From the NCBI GenBank assembly GCA_041912595.1, contig JAYRMR010000021.1, positions 1 through 64,000 of the forward strand: a stretch of DNA of 64,000 nt, read 5' to 3'. The notes under the pieces are model-generated. The model was not told the origin of the DNA and searched no databases. It saw only the letters and a list, made by a program, of their open reading frames with translations. Positions 1 to 10,221 of the stretch are shown here, in pieces (the first letter of the stretch is position 1; every line of letters begins with the position of its first letter). Made by a program: the position numbers and the translations under genes. This stretch comes from Roseateles_B sp041912595. GTDB lineage: Bacteria; Pseudomonadota; Gammaproteobacteria; Burkholderiales; Burkholderiaceae_C.

Positions 1-96
1 CGGCGGCCCACCGGATTCCCCCGGCCGGTGAAGGATCTTCTGAGTGCCCGGACACGCTCGTTCGGGGCCCCGCTAGGGGTGTCACTCTAGAAGCCT

Positions 97-102
97 TAGA
101 AT
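97..102 (+). promoter_or_regulatory. candidate -10 element upstream of acpP
   Basis: A TAGAAT hexamer lies about 40 bases before the acpP start codon, in the short stretch ahead of the gene. No convincing -35 hexamer is visible at the usual spacing, so this is only a tentative promoter. It would allow acpP-fabF to be transcribed apart from the genes to the left of the window. Confidence 0.3.
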
Positions 103-140
103 CCCGGGTTGTTCCTTTGCAAACCCCTCTTGGAGGAGTC

Positions 141-380
141 ATGAGCGATATCGAAGCACGTGTCAAGAAAATCATCGCCGAGCAACTCGGCGTGCCCGAA
201 GCCGATGTGAGCAACGAGAAGGCGTTCGTCGCCGATCTGGGCGCTGATTCTCTGGATACCGTGGAACTGGTGATGGCACTCGAAGACGAGTTCGGCATCG
301 AGATCCCCGACGAAGAAGCCGAGAAGATCACCACCGTTCAGCTGGCGATCGACTACGCTGTCAAGAACCAGAAGGCCTAA
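141..380 (+). CDS. acpP: acyl carrier protein
   Basis: This 79-residue acidic protein carries the growing acyl chain on a 4'-phosphopantetheine arm during cytosolic fatty acid synthesis. The sequence shows the canonical GADSLD motif whose serine is the attachment site, and the typical length and acidic helices (VELVMALEDEFGIEIPDEEA). The ATG at 141 is chosen over an in-frame ATG at 117 because GGAGGAG lies just before it and AcpP proteins begin MSDIE. The next gene is fabF, which uses AcpP as substrate carrier. The phosphopantetheinyl transferase AcpS that activates AcpP is encoded about 11 kb downstream. Confidence 0.98.
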   Translation: MSDIEARVKKIIAEQLGVPEADVSNEKAFVADLGADSLDTVELVMALEDEFGIEIPDEEAEKITTVQLAIDYAVKNQKA

Positions 381-475
381 GGGCTTCGGGGGCCAGCCGG
401 CCCTCGGGTCTTCAGTCTTCCTGGCCGCGGGGCCCTCGGGCCCTGCGGTGTTTCCTCAAAGAATCTGCTGATCGC

Positions 476-1720
476 ATGAGCCGTCGTCGCGTTGTCGTCA
501 CCGGTCTCGGCCTCATCAGCCCCGTGGGTAACACGGTGGCTGGAGGCTGGGCCAACATCCTGGCCGGTCAATCCGGCATTGATCGCATCACCCGTTTCGA
601 TGCCAGCAACTTCGCCTGCCAGTTCGCCGGTGAGGTCAAGGGCTTCGAGGTTGGCGACTACATGTCGACCAAGGAAGCGCGGACGATGGATCGCTTCATC
701 CACTTCGGCCTGGCTGCATCCATCCAGGCCGTGCAGGATGCAGGGCTCCCGACCAACGATCAACTGACCGAGGAGCAGGCCGAGCGCATCGGCGTGCTCG
801 TCGGCTCGGGTATCGGCGGTCTGCCGATGATCGAGGAAACCCATGCCGAGCTGACGGCGCGCGGACCGCGCCGCATCTCGCCTTTCTTCGTGCCGGCCTC
901 GATCATCAACATGATCTCCGGTCACGTCTCCATCAAGTACGGTTTCCAGGGTCCGAACCTGGGGATCGTCACGGCCTGCACCACGGGCCTGCACAGCATC
1001 GGTGAAGCCGGCCGCCTGATCGAGTACGGCGACGCCGACGTCATGATCGCCGGCGGTTCCGAGTCCACCGTGTCCCCGCTGGGCGTGGGCGGCTTCGCCG
1101 CTGCCCGTGCGCTGTCCACCCGCAACGACGATCCCAAGACGGCCTCGCGCCCTTGGGACAAGGACCGCGACGGCTTCGTGCTGGGCGAGGGCGCCGGTGT
1201 GCTGGTGCTCGAAGAGTACGAGCACGCCAAGAAGCGTGGCGCCAAGATCTACTGCGAACTGGTCGGTTTCGGCATGGGCGCGGACGCCTATCACATGACC
1301 GCCCCGAACGTGGACGGCCCGAAGCGCTCCATGCGCGCGGCGCTGCGCAATGCCGGCATCAACCCGGACCAGGTGCAGTACATGAACGCCCACGGCACCT
1401 CCACGCCGCTGGGTGACGTCAACGAGACCAACGCCACGAAGCTGGCCTTCGGCGACCACGCCAAGCAGCTGGTGATCTCCTCGACCAAATCCATGACCGG
1501 CCACTTGCTGGGCGGCGCGGGCGGCATCGAGTCCGTGTTCACGGTGCTGGCCGTGCACCACCAGATCGCTCCGCCGACGATCAACCTCTTCAACCAGGAC
1601 CCCGAATGCGACCTGGACTACTGCGCCAACACCGCGCGTGAGATGAAGATCGAGTACGCCGCCAAGAACAACTTCGGTTTCGGCGGCACCAACGGCACGC
1701 TGATCTTCAAACGCGCCTGA
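476..1720 (+). CDS. fabF: 3-oxoacyl-[acyl-carrier-protein] synthase 2
   Basis: This 414-residue condensing enzyme elongates acyl-ACP with malonyl-ACP in the cytosolic type II fatty acid pathway. The thiolase-fold catalytic triad is readable: Cys168 in VTACTTG, His306 in NAHGTST and His343 in SMTGHLLGG. Length matches the FabF family. It lies 95 bases after acpP in the same direction, the standard acpP-fabF pair. A strong hairpin terminator follows the gene at 1769-1808. FabB is the only serious alternative, but the neighbourhood and motif wording favour FabF. Confidence 0.97.
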   Translation: MSRRRVVVTGLGLISPVGNTVAGGWANILAGQSGIDRITRFDASNFACQFAGEVKGFEVGDYMSTKEARTMDRFIHFGLAASIQAVQDAGLPTNDQLTEEQAERIGVLVGSGIGGLPMIEETHAELTARGPRRISPFFVPASIINMISGHVSIKYGFQGPNLGIVTACTTGLHSIGEAGRLIEYGDADVMIAGGSESTVSPLGVGGFAAARALSTRNDDPKTASRPWDKDRDGFVLGEGAGVLVLEEYEHAKKRGAKIYCELVGFGMGADAYHMTAPNVDGPKRSMRAALRNAGINPDQVQYMNAHGTSTPLGDVNETNATKLAFGDHAKQLVISSTKSMTGHLLGGAGGIESVFTVLAVHHQIAPPTINLFNQDPECDLDYCANTAREMKIEYAAKNNFGFGGTNGTLIFKRA

Positions 1721-1747
1721 GCGGGCGGCGGCACGCAAAAGGCCGCC

Positions 1748-2269
1748 ATGACCGCATCCCGACGCCGAGCGCCCGCCTTCCAGCTGGAAGTGCGGGCGCC
1801 TTTTCTTTGGCGCGCCCTGCATATGCTCGTGTGGACGCTGGGGCTGGCGACCGGTACGGCTGCCCTGGCGCTGCAGGCCGAGGCGAGGATCGGGCCCGGC
1901 GTGGCCCTCGCCGGTGTAGTGACCGCAGGGCTGCTTTTGCCTTCCGTGATGGTGTGGGCCTGGCGGCAGGCGGCCGAGGGCGTGTCGCAGCTCCTGTGGG
2001 ACGGCGAGGGCTGGGCCCTGCGCGACGGTCCTGCGCGGCAGGCAGCGCAAGAGGACGCTGAGCGCCGGGCGGTGACGTTGACCGTCGCAATGGACCTCGG
2101 CGGCTTTTTGCTCCTGTGCTGCCGGCCGGTGGCGACCGGGGCTGGCGCTTCCCGCGTGCCAGGGGCGGCGCGCTTCCTGCCTGTCTCGAGGCGCCATCAT
2201 CGGGGCGCCTGGCTGCCGCTGCGCTGGGCCCTGTTCTCGGCACGCCGCCTGCCTCCCGGCATGAACTGA
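1748..2269 (+). CDS. small inner-membrane protein of unknown function (YgfX/CptA-like architecture)
   Basis: A predicted protein of up to 173 residues with two close membrane helices (about residues 27-44 and 50-72) and a cytoplasmic tail containing TLTVAMDLGGFLLLCCRP and ARFLPVSRRHHRGAW. The short paired helices followed by a soluble tail resemble YgfX/CptA-type proteins, but I do not recognise a named family with certainty. Its position straight after fabF fits a small hypothetical protein seen there in relatives. The start is uncertain: the first 25 codons from ATG 1748 overlap a perfect intrinsic terminator, and an in-frame ATG at 1823 would avoid it. Confidence 0.6.
   Translation: MTASRRRAPAFQLEVRAPFLWRALHMLVWTLGLATGTAALALQAEARIGPGVALAGVVTAGLLLPSVMVWAWRQAAEGVSQLLWDGEGWALRDGPARQAAQEDAERRAVTLTVAMDLGGFLLLCCRPVATGAGASRVPGAARFLPVSRRHHRGAWLPLRWALFSARRLPPGMN
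1769..1808 (+). terminator. rho-independent terminator after fabF
   Basis: GCGCCCGC at 1769-1776 pairs perfectly with GCGGGCGC at 1792-1799. The interior contains a further perfect palindrome (CTTCCAGCTGGAAG, 1777-1790), giving an almost continuous 15-bp stem with one extra T. It is followed by the tract CTTTTCTTT. The structure sits 49 bases past the fabF stop and inside the reading frame of the next predicted gene. Confidence 0.85.
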
Positions 2270-2453
2270 GCGCGCCAGGGCACTGAGTGGCATGACCTTC
2301 TGTCGCGGCGCCCGGCCGTGCTCCCATACGCGTCTGCCGCGCAAAGATGGTTGATCCTCACCCATGGGCGCGCGAGGTCATGCAGGCGCGTTGCACAATG
2401 GCGCCGAGCCTTGCGGCCTCCCCCTTCATCTGCGGACCCGAGCCGAACTTCCT

Positions 2454-3914
2454 ATGAACCAAGATTCCCTGCATCGCGGCGCCCGTCGCCGGCCCCTCCC
2501 TCAGTGGCTGGCCACCACGGCCCTGTGTCTGGGCCTGGCGCTCGCCGTCGCGCCTCAGGCCAGCGTGGCGCAGGCCCGCGAACTGCCGGACTTCACCGAG
2601 CTCGTCGAGCGGGTGGGCCCGTCGGTGGTCAACATCAAGACCTCCGAGAAGGCCCGGCCCGCGGAGAACCCGGCCATGGACGAGCAGATGCAGGAGTTCC
2701 TGCGCCGCTTCGGCATTCCCGTGCCGCGCCGGGGTGCACCGCGGGGTGGTGGCGACGACGAGGCCCCCACGCGTCGCGGTCTGGGCTCGGGCTTCATCCT
2801 GAGCGCGGACGGCTTCGTGATGACCAATGCCCACGTCGTGGACGGCGCCGACGAAGTGCTGGTCACGCTGACCGACAAGCGGGAGTTCAAGGCCCGGGTC
2901 ATCGGCCTGGACAAGCGCACGGACGTGGCCGTCGTGAAGATCGAGGCAACGGGCCTGCCGCAGGTGCGCGTGGGCGACAGCAGCCGCCTGAAGGTGGGCG
3001 AGTGGGTGATGGCCATCGGCTCGCCCTTCGGCTTCGACAACAGCGTGACGGCCGGCATCGTCAGCGCCAAGCAGCGTGACACGGGGGACTTCCTCACCTT
3101 CATCCAGACCGACGTCGCCATCAACCCGGGCAATTCCGGCGGCCCGCTGCTGAACATGCGTGGCGAGGTGGTGGGCATCAATTCCCAGATCTACAGCCAG
3201 TCCGGTGGCTTCATGGGCATCTCCTTCGCGATCCCCATCGACGAGGCGGTGCGGGTGTCGGAGCAGCTCCGCGCCGGCGGGCGGGTGCAGCGGGGCCGCA
3301 TCGGCGTGGCCATCGCGGACCTCTCCAAGGACGTGGCCGAGGCCATCGGCCTGGGCAAGGCGGCGGGCGCCCTGGTGCAGCGCATCGAGGCGGGCTCGCC
3401 GGCCGAGAAGGCCGGCATCGAGGGCGGCGACGTCATCACCAAGGTGGACGGCAAGGCGATCCAGAGTGCGGCCGAACTGCGGCGCGCCGTCGCGGCCATC
3501 AAGCCGGGCAGCAAGGCGACGGTGCAGGTGTTCCGCCGAGGCACCACCAAGGACCTGACGGTGACGGTGGCCGAACTCGAGGCGGACAAGCCCGCCAAGG
3601 CGGCCGAACCCGACCCCAAGCCGGCGCCCGGCGCGGCGGCGGCGCTCGGCCTGAGCCTCTCCGAGATCAGCGAGGCCCAGCGCAAGGAGCTCAAGCTGCG
3701 CGGCGGGGTGCTGGTGGAGGGCGTGGAGGGTGCCGCAGCGCGGGCGGGTCTGCGCGAGGGCGACATCATCCTGTCGGTGGACAACGTCGAGGTGGCCAGC
3801 ATCAAGCAGTTGCAGGCGCAGCTGGCCAAGCTGGAGAAGGCCAAGCTCATCAACCTGCTGGTGCGGCGCGGCGATGCCGTGAGCTTCGTGCTGGTGAAGC
3901 CGGCGGTCCGCTGA
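2454..3914 (+). CDS. mucD: Do-family periplasmic serine protease (HtrA/MucD type)
   Basis: A 486-residue envelope quality-control protease. A signal peptide occupies roughly residues 1-40 (hydrophobic core ATTALCLGLALAVAP, AQA site). The trypsin-like domain has the catalytic triad His127 (NAHVVDG), Asp157 (RTDVAVVK) and Ser228 (GNSGGPLL). Two PDZ domains follow (about residues 280-375 and 390-480), as in DegP/DegQ/MucD. The start at 2454 is used because it immediately precedes the signal peptide; an in-frame ATG at 2364 would add an unlikely leader. In many relatives this gene ends an rpoE-rseA-rseB-mucD operon, but here no sigma factor or anti-sigma gene precedes it. Confidence 0.95.
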   Translation: MNQDSLHRGARRRPLPQWLATTALCLGLALAVAPQASVAQARELPDFTELVERVGPSVVNIKTSEKARPAENPAMDEQMQEFLRRFGIPVPRRGAPRGGGDDEAPTRRGLGSGFILSADGFVMTNAHVVDGADEVLVTLTDKREFKARVIGLDKRTDVAVVKIEATGLPQVRVGDSSRLKVGEWVMAIGSPFGFDNSVTAGIVSAKQRDTGDFLTFIQTDVAINPGNSGGPLLNMRGEVVGINSQIYSQSGGFMGISFAIPIDEAVRVSEQLRAGGRVQRGRIGVAIADLSKDVAEAIGLGKAAGALVQRIEAGSPAEKAGIEGGDVITKVDGKAIQSAAELRRAVAAIKPGSKATVQVFRRGTTKDLTVTVAELEADKPAKAAEPDPKPAPGAAAALGLSLSEISEAQRKELKLRGGVLVEGVEGAAARAGLREGDIILSVDNVEVASIKQLQAQLAKLEKAKLINLLVRRGDAVSFVLVKPAVR

Positions 3915-3926
3915 CGACGCGAGCGA

Positions 3927-3947
3927 GGCCGGTCGCTCGGACCGGCC
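3927..3947 (+). other. GC-rich stem-loop after mucD
   Basis: GGCCGGTC at 3927-3934 pairs perfectly with GACCGGCC at 3940-3947 around a five-base loop, 12 bases after the mucD stop. There is no T-tract, so it is not a standard intrinsic terminator. It could stabilise the mucD 3' end or act with Rho. Confidence 0.45.
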
Positions 3948-4502
3948 GACCCGCCGATCGGCACCCGCCTCGGCCGGGCGCCGATCTGTTCGAGCGCCGG
4001 GCGGGAACGCGGTGGACTTTCCGGACAGCCCGGCGGGTCTTTTCACCTGGCGAAATGTCCACACCCGTATGGAAGCCCGGAATCGAGGTTTGCGCTCGCT
4101 TACTTGGGCGACGCCAGCGGGGATTGCCGTGCTTGTAGGATAGAATCCGGCCGGTCAAACGTTTGTTTGAGCGTGCTGTCCGCATGAGTGGCGAGGGCGC
4201 GCAAGCTGTCCCCAGGATGCTCACAGGAGCCTGTTGATAACTTGTGCATAAAAATCCTTGTTGGCGGGTCGCAACGGCCGGAAAGCCAATGACGGTGCGG
4301 TTTCCAGGCGGACGCTCGGCTACAATGGAAGCCCAACAAGCAGTTGCCATACGTTTTTGTTGGAAGGCGCGTCACCGTTTCGACGTGCCTTTTTTTTAGC
4401 CCCAGCACGGCGCTTGCGCGCCTCTCCGTCGCCCCGCGATCAGCGCTTGCGCAGCAGCGACACGGTCGCTGTGTCCACGGATCTGGCGCAGCAAAGAAAA
4501 GC
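3948..4502 (+). other. mucD-lepA intergenic region (no gene seen)
   Basis: About 550 bases with no convincing coding sequence on either strand. It is less G+C-rich than the flanking genes. The right part carries a candidate promoter and a 7-bp inverted repeat (CCAACAA at 4333-4339 with TTGTTGG at 4357-4363). An open frame from 4344 runs into lepA, but its N-terminal extension is not LepA-like and looks fortuitous. Confidence 0.6.
4321..4326 (+). promoter_or_regulatory. candidate -10 element for lepA-lepB
   Basis: TACAAT in the context GGCTACAATGG is a common form of -10 element in Burkholderiales. The corresponding -35 region (around 4298-4304, GGTTTC-like) is weak. If used, the lepA transcript would have a leader of about 170 bases containing the inverted repeat at 4333-4363. 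Confidence 0.4.
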
Positions 4503-6311
<1,809 letters not shown>

Positions 6312-6322
6312 ACCACATCCAC

Positions 6323-7297
6323 ATGAGTGCACTGACCGGGATTCTGTTCGCGGCCCTGATCGTCTATGGCGGCGGCTGGTATGCGGGGCAATGGACGGGG
6401 AACTTCTCCCTGCTGCTGCTGATCCTCACCGTGGTGACTGGCCTGTACTGGCTGGCCGAGCGCTTCCACTTCGCCCCGGCCCGCGAGAAGGCCGCCCAGG
6501 CGCTGGAAGCCGCCGACCTCAAGCGTCGCGAGTCGCTGGCCGCGCAGGGCATCGCCCGCGTCGACGGCGACATCATCGCCGCCAAGGAAGAAGTCCTGCG
6601 CCAGCCCTGGTGGATGGACTGGACGGCCGGCCTGTTCCCGGTGATCGTCATCGTGTTCGTGCTGCGGTCCTTCCTGTTCGAGCCGTTCAAGATCCCGTCC
6701 GGCTCGATGGTGCCGACGCTCCTCGTGGGCGACCTGATCCTGGTGAACAAGTTCCACTACGGCATCCGCCTGCCGGTGATCAACAAGAAGATCATCAGCA
6801 ACCACGACGTGCAGCGCGGCGACGTCATGGTCTTCCGCTACCCGGAAGACCCGCGCATGGACTTCATCAAGCGGGTCGTCGGCCTGCCGGGTGACGAAGT
6901 CAGCTACCGCAACCAGCACCTGTACCTCAACGGCAAGCTGGTCGACGTCAAGGCTGTGGACGCCTACTACGACGAAGACAGCATGCAGATGCGCAGCCGC
7001 TACGAGGAGCTGCTGGGCGACAAGCCGCACAAGCTGCTCGTGGACATGAATCGCCAGCAGTTCTTCCGCCCCGATCGCAAGGACGGCCCCTTCCCCTTCC
7101 AGGACCAGTGCACCTACAACGGTGAGGGCTTGACTTGCAAGGTGCCCGCGGGACACTACTTCATGCTGGGCGACAACCGGGACAATTCCCGCGACTCCCG
7201 CTTCTGGGGCTTCGTGCCGGACGAGAACATCGTTGGCAAGGCCTTCATGGTCTGGATGAACTTCGGCAATCCCAAGCGTGTTGGATTCTTTGATTGA
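6323..7297 (+). CDS. lepB: signal peptidase I
   Basis: A 324-residue inner-membrane protease that removes signal peptides from exported proteins; the length equals E. coli LepB. Two membrane segments lie at about residues 4-45 and 95-115. The Ser-Lys dyad is Ser128 (PSGSM) and Lys183 (FIKRVVGLPGD), and the C-terminal box GDNRDNSRDSR is present. It follows lepA by 11 bases and is followed by the DUF4845 gene, the normal order in this group. It would process the many signal peptides encoded in this window, including the PEP-CTERM protein. Confidence 0.97.
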   Translation: MSALTGILFAALIVYGGGWYAGQWTGNFSLLLLILTVVTGLYWLAERFHFAPAREKAAQALEAADLKRRESLAAQGIARVDGDIIAAKEEVLRQPWWMDWTAGLFPVIVIVFVLRSFLFEPFKIPSGSMVPTLLVGDLILVNKFHYGIRLPVINKKIISNHDVQRGDVMVFRYPEDPRMDFIKRVVGLPGDEVSYRNQHLYLNGKLVDVKAVDAYYDEDSMQMRSRYEELLGDKPHKLLVDMNRQQFFRPDRKDGPFPFQDQCTYNGEGLTCKVPAGHYFMLGDNRDNSRDSRFWGFVPDENIVGKAFMVWMNFGNPKRVGFFD

Positions 7298-7343
7298 GCC
7301 GTCCATGGATACTGCGGCACTTTCTGTTCAGCGAGGAGAGGCA

Positions 7344-7703
7344 ATGAGGCGTGCGCACCGTCGCCAGGCTGGTATCAGCTTGTTGGGTCTGCTGTTCTGG
7401 GCCGTGGTTCTGTCGTTCACGGGCCTCGTGGCGGCCCGCACCATCCCCACCGTGATGGAGTACTACACCATCCAGCACGCGGTGGACAAGATCGCGCGCG
7501 GCAATCCGGCCACCGTGCCGCTGGCCCGGGCGGAGTTCGACCGCATCAAGCAGGTGGAATACTCCATCACGAGCATCGGCCCGGACGACCTCATCATCAC
7601 CAAGGAAGACGAGCGCGTCCGCATCAGCTTCGCCTACGACAAGCAGGTGGAACTGTTCGGCCCGGTCTCGCTGATGATCAAGTACGAGGGGCGGTCTCAC
7701 TGA
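7344..7703 (+). CDS. DUF4845 domain-containing membrane protein
   Basis: A 119-residue protein with one N-terminal membrane helix (ISLLGLLFWAVVLSFTGLV, about residues 9-30) and a small periplasmic domain. This matches the DUF4845 family, which sits between lepB and rnc in many beta- and gammaproteobacteria; its function is unknown. ATG 7344 is preferred because AGGAGAGG precedes it; an earlier in-frame ATG at 7278 would overlap the end of lepB. Confidence 0.85.
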   Translation: MRRAHRRQAGISLLGLLFWAVVLSFTGLVAARTIPTVMEYYTIQHAVDKIARGNPATVPLARAEFDRIKQVEYSITSIGPDDLIITKEDERVRISFAYDKQVELFGPVSLMIKYEGRSH

Positions 7704-7731
7704 GGCGTTCACTGAGACCGATGCCAGCGCC

Positions 7732-8436
7732 ATGAGCCATCCCATGGATGCCCTGCAGACCCGGCTGGGCTACCAATTCAAGAACAGCGGACTGCTGCAG
7801 CGGGCGGTAACGCACCGCAGCTTCGGCGCGGACCACAACGAGCGCCTGGAGTTCCTCGGCGACGCGGTCCTGAGCCTCGCGGTGTCCAGCCTGCTGTACG
7901 AGCGCTATGCCGGATCCGACGAGGGCGACCTCACCCGCATCCGCGCCCATCTCGTGCGCGAGGAAAGCCTGCACAAGCTCGCGCTGGGCCTGGGCCTGCC
8001 CCAGGTGCTGCGCATGAGCGAGGGCGAGGCCCGGGGCGGCGGCGCCCAGCGCGCGTCGATCCTGGCCGATGCCACCGAAGCCATCATCGGGGCGGCCTTC
8101 GAGGATGGCGGCTATCCGGCCGCCCGCGAGATCGTGCGCCGCCTGCTGGGCGAGCTGATCAATACCTCGGCCAGCGACACCTGGGCGAAGGACGCCAAGA
8201 CGGCGCTGCAGGAATGGCTGCAGGCTCGCCGACTGGCCGTGCCCAGCTACCGCATCACCGAAACCCGAGGCCAGGCCCACAACCAGACCTTCGAGGTCGA
8301 GTGTGCGGTGCCGGCCCTGGCCATGAGCAAGCGCGGCGAAGGCCGCTCCCGCCGTGTCGCCGAGCAGGATGCCGCCAAGCGTATGCTTGAGGATCTGCTG
8401 GCGCGCGACAAGCCCGGTTCCGCGCTCTCGTCCTGA
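7732..8436 (+). CDS. rnc: ribonuclease III
   Basis: A 234-residue double-strand-specific endoribonuclease for rRNA and mRNA processing. The catalytic signature NERLEFLGDA lies in the N-terminal endonuclease domain and a double-stranded RNA-binding domain occupies about residues 155-230 (DAKTALQEWLQ to KRMLEDLL). Two start codons are possible (7732 and 7744), four codons apart. The rnc-era-recO order is conserved; rnc is 28 bases after the DUF4845 gene. Confidence 0.97.
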   Translation: MSHPMDALQTRLGYQFKNSGLLQRAVTHRSFGADHNERLEFLGDAVLSLAVSSLLYERYAGSDEGDLTRIRAHLVREESLHKLALGLGLPQVLRMSEGEARGGGAQRASILADATEAIIGAAFEDGGYPAAREIVRRLLGELINTSASDTWAKDAKTALQEWLQARRLAVPSYRITETRGQAHNQTFEVECAVPALAMSKRGEGRSRRVAEQDAAKRMLEDLLARDKPGSALSS

Positions 8437-8500
8437 CGGGGCGGGAGCTGCACCGTGCCATGCATTCGCGCCATCCACAGGCGCTCCAAAGGTCACTGAC

Positions 8501-9409
8501 ATGAACGACACCGCGCCCGAGTCCGGGCTGCCGCAACGCTGCGGCCTCATCGCCATCGTGGGCCGCCCCAATGTGGGCAAGTCCACGCTGCTGAACGCCC
8601 TCGTGGGCCAGAAGGTGAGCATCACCTCGGACAAGGCCCAGACCACGCGCCACCGCATCACCGGCGTGCGCACGATGGACGAGGCGCAGTTCGTGTTCGT
8701 CGACACCCCCGGCTTCCAGACCAAGCACAACGCCGCGCTGAACCGCAACCTCAACCGCACCGTGCACGGTGTGCTGGGCGATGTGGACCTGGTGCTCTTC
8801 GTCGTCGAGGCCGGCCGCTTTGGCCTGGACGACGCCAAGGTGCTGGCCCTGCTGCCCGAGAACAAGCCGGTGGTGCTGATCGCCAACAAGCTGGACGCCG
8901 TGCACCGCCGTGCCGAGCTGGCCCCGTGGCTCAAGGGCATGGCCGAGCGCCGCAACTTCAGCGAATTCGTGCCCCTGTCGGCCAAGAAGGCGGCCGATGT
9001 GGACCGCCTGTTCAAGATCCTCAAGCCCTACCTCCCGGAGCAGGGCTGGTTCTATGACGAGGACGCCCTGACCGACCGTTCCGAGCGCTTCCTGGCCACC
9101 GAGATCATCCGCGAGAAGCTCTTCCGCCTCACCGGCGACGAGCTGCCCTACACGTCCACCGTCGTCATCGACAAGTGGGAAGACGAGGGCGAGCTGCGCC
9201 GCATCTCGGCCTCCATCGTGGTCGAGCGCGACGCACACAAGGGCATGATCATCGGCCAGGGCGGCGAGCGCCTGAAGCGCATCGGGTCCGAGGCCCGCCA
9301 GGAGCTGGAGCACCTGATGGACGGCCGCGTGTTCCTGGAGCTGTGGGTCAAGGTGCGCTCCGGCTGGGCGGACAACGAAGAGCATCTGCGCACCTATGGC
9401 TACGAGTGA
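8501..9409 (+). CDS. era: GTPase Era, 16S rRNA maturation
   Basis: A 302-residue GTPase that binds the 3' end of 16S rRNA during 30S assembly. G motifs: GRPNVGKST, DTPGFQT and NKLD. The C-terminal KH domain is seen as KGMIIGQGGERLKRIG. ATG 8501 gives a short N-terminal tail before the P-loop, typical of the family. It lies in the rnc-era-recO cluster, about 65 bases after rnc and 19 bases before recO. Confidence 0.97.
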   Translation: MNDTAPESGLPQRCGLIAIVGRPNVGKSTLLNALVGQKVSITSDKAQTTRHRITGVRTMDEAQFVFVDTPGFQTKHNAALNRNLNRTVHGVLGDVDLVLFVVEAGRFGLDDAKVLALLPENKPVVLIANKLDAVHRRAELAPWLKGMAERRNFSEFVPLSAKKAADVDRLFKILKPYLPEQGWFYDEDALTDRSERFLATEIIREKLFRLTGDELPYTSTVVIDKWEDEGELRRISASIVVERDAHKGMIIGQGGERLKRIGSEARQELEHLMDGRVFLELWVKVRSGWADNEEHLRTYGYE

Positions 9410-9428
9410 GTGGCCGCGGCGGCCCTGA

Positions 9429-10217
9429 ATGGTCACCCGCGCCCAACGGCTGCCCAGCACGCAGCCGGCCTTCGTGCTGCACCACTACGACTGGAGCGAG
9501 ACCAGTCTCATCCTCGACCTCTTCACCCGCGAGCAGGGCCGCCTGGCCGTGGTCGCGAAAGGGGCGAAGCGGCCGTATTCCCAGCTGCGATCGGTGCTGC
9601 TGCCGTTCCAGCGCCTGCTGGTCGGCCTCAGCAAGCCCTCGCGTGACGAGCGCAGCGAGACCGAGGTCCAGACCCTGCGCACCGCCGAATGGGCCGGTGG
9701 CCACACGCTGCCGAGTGGCGCGGCGCTCTTCGCCGGCTACTACCTCAACGAGCTCCTGCTCAAGCTGCTGGTCCGGCAGGACCCGCACCCCCGCATCTTC
9801 GACGCCTACGCCGCCACGCTGCCGCTGCTGAGCGGCGACGAGGAGCGCGAGGACCAGCGCAGCCAGGCCGCCTTGCGCGCCTTCGAGCTGCGCCTGCTGG
9901 CCGATCTCGGGCTGCTGCCCGACCTCAGCGTGGTCACGCAGACGCAGCGGCCGCTCGACCCGGAGCGGCTGTACATGCTCGGCGCCGAGACCGGCGTGAG
10001 CGTGCCGAGCCACGACGCCCCGTCCTTTGGCGCGCCACAGCTCGTGCAGCTGCAGGCCGCCCTCCTGCACGGTTCGCAGGCCGCCCTGCAGCAGGCCTGT
10101 GCCGACTGCCTGCCGGCGCTCAAGGCCTGCCTGCGCAGCCTGCTTCACTATCATCTGGGCCAGAAACCGCTGCGCACCCGCGCGGTGATGCTGGATCTGC
10201 AAAAACTGCTGGACTGA
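9429..10217 (+). CDS. recO: DNA repair protein RecO
   Basis: A 262-residue protein of the RecFOR pathway, which loads RecA on SSB-coated single-stranded DNA. The N-terminal OB fold is evident (AFVLHHYDWSETSLILDLF, then GRLAVVAKGAKRPYS), followed by a helical C-terminal domain. The zinc-finger cysteines known in some RecO proteins are only partly apparent (CADC, then C in LKACL). The start has no strong ribosome-binding site, possibly reflecting translational coupling to era. Confidence 0.94.
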   Translation: MVTRAQRLPSTQPAFVLHHYDWSETSLILDLFTREQGRLAVVAKGAKRPYSQLRSVLLPFQRLLVGLSKPSRDERSETEVQTLRTAEWAGGHTLPSGAALFAGYYLNELLLKLLVRQDPHPRIFDAYAATLPLLSGDEEREDQRSQAALRAFELRLLADLGLLPDLSVVTQTQRPLDPERLYMLGAETGVSVPSHDAPSFGAPQLVQLQAALLHGSQAALQQACADCLPALKACLRSLLHYHLGQKPLRTRAVMLDLQKLLD

Positions 10218-10221
10218 TGCC

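Noticed and set aside
377..2365. 662-codon open frame on the - strand opposite fabF
   Set aside because: It is antisense to fabF, with no motif and no ribosome-binding site, and is caused by high G+C.
4344..4502. 53-residue N-terminal extension of LepA
   Set aside because: The extension is unlike any LepA N-terminus, and the ATG at 4503 gives the exact family start.
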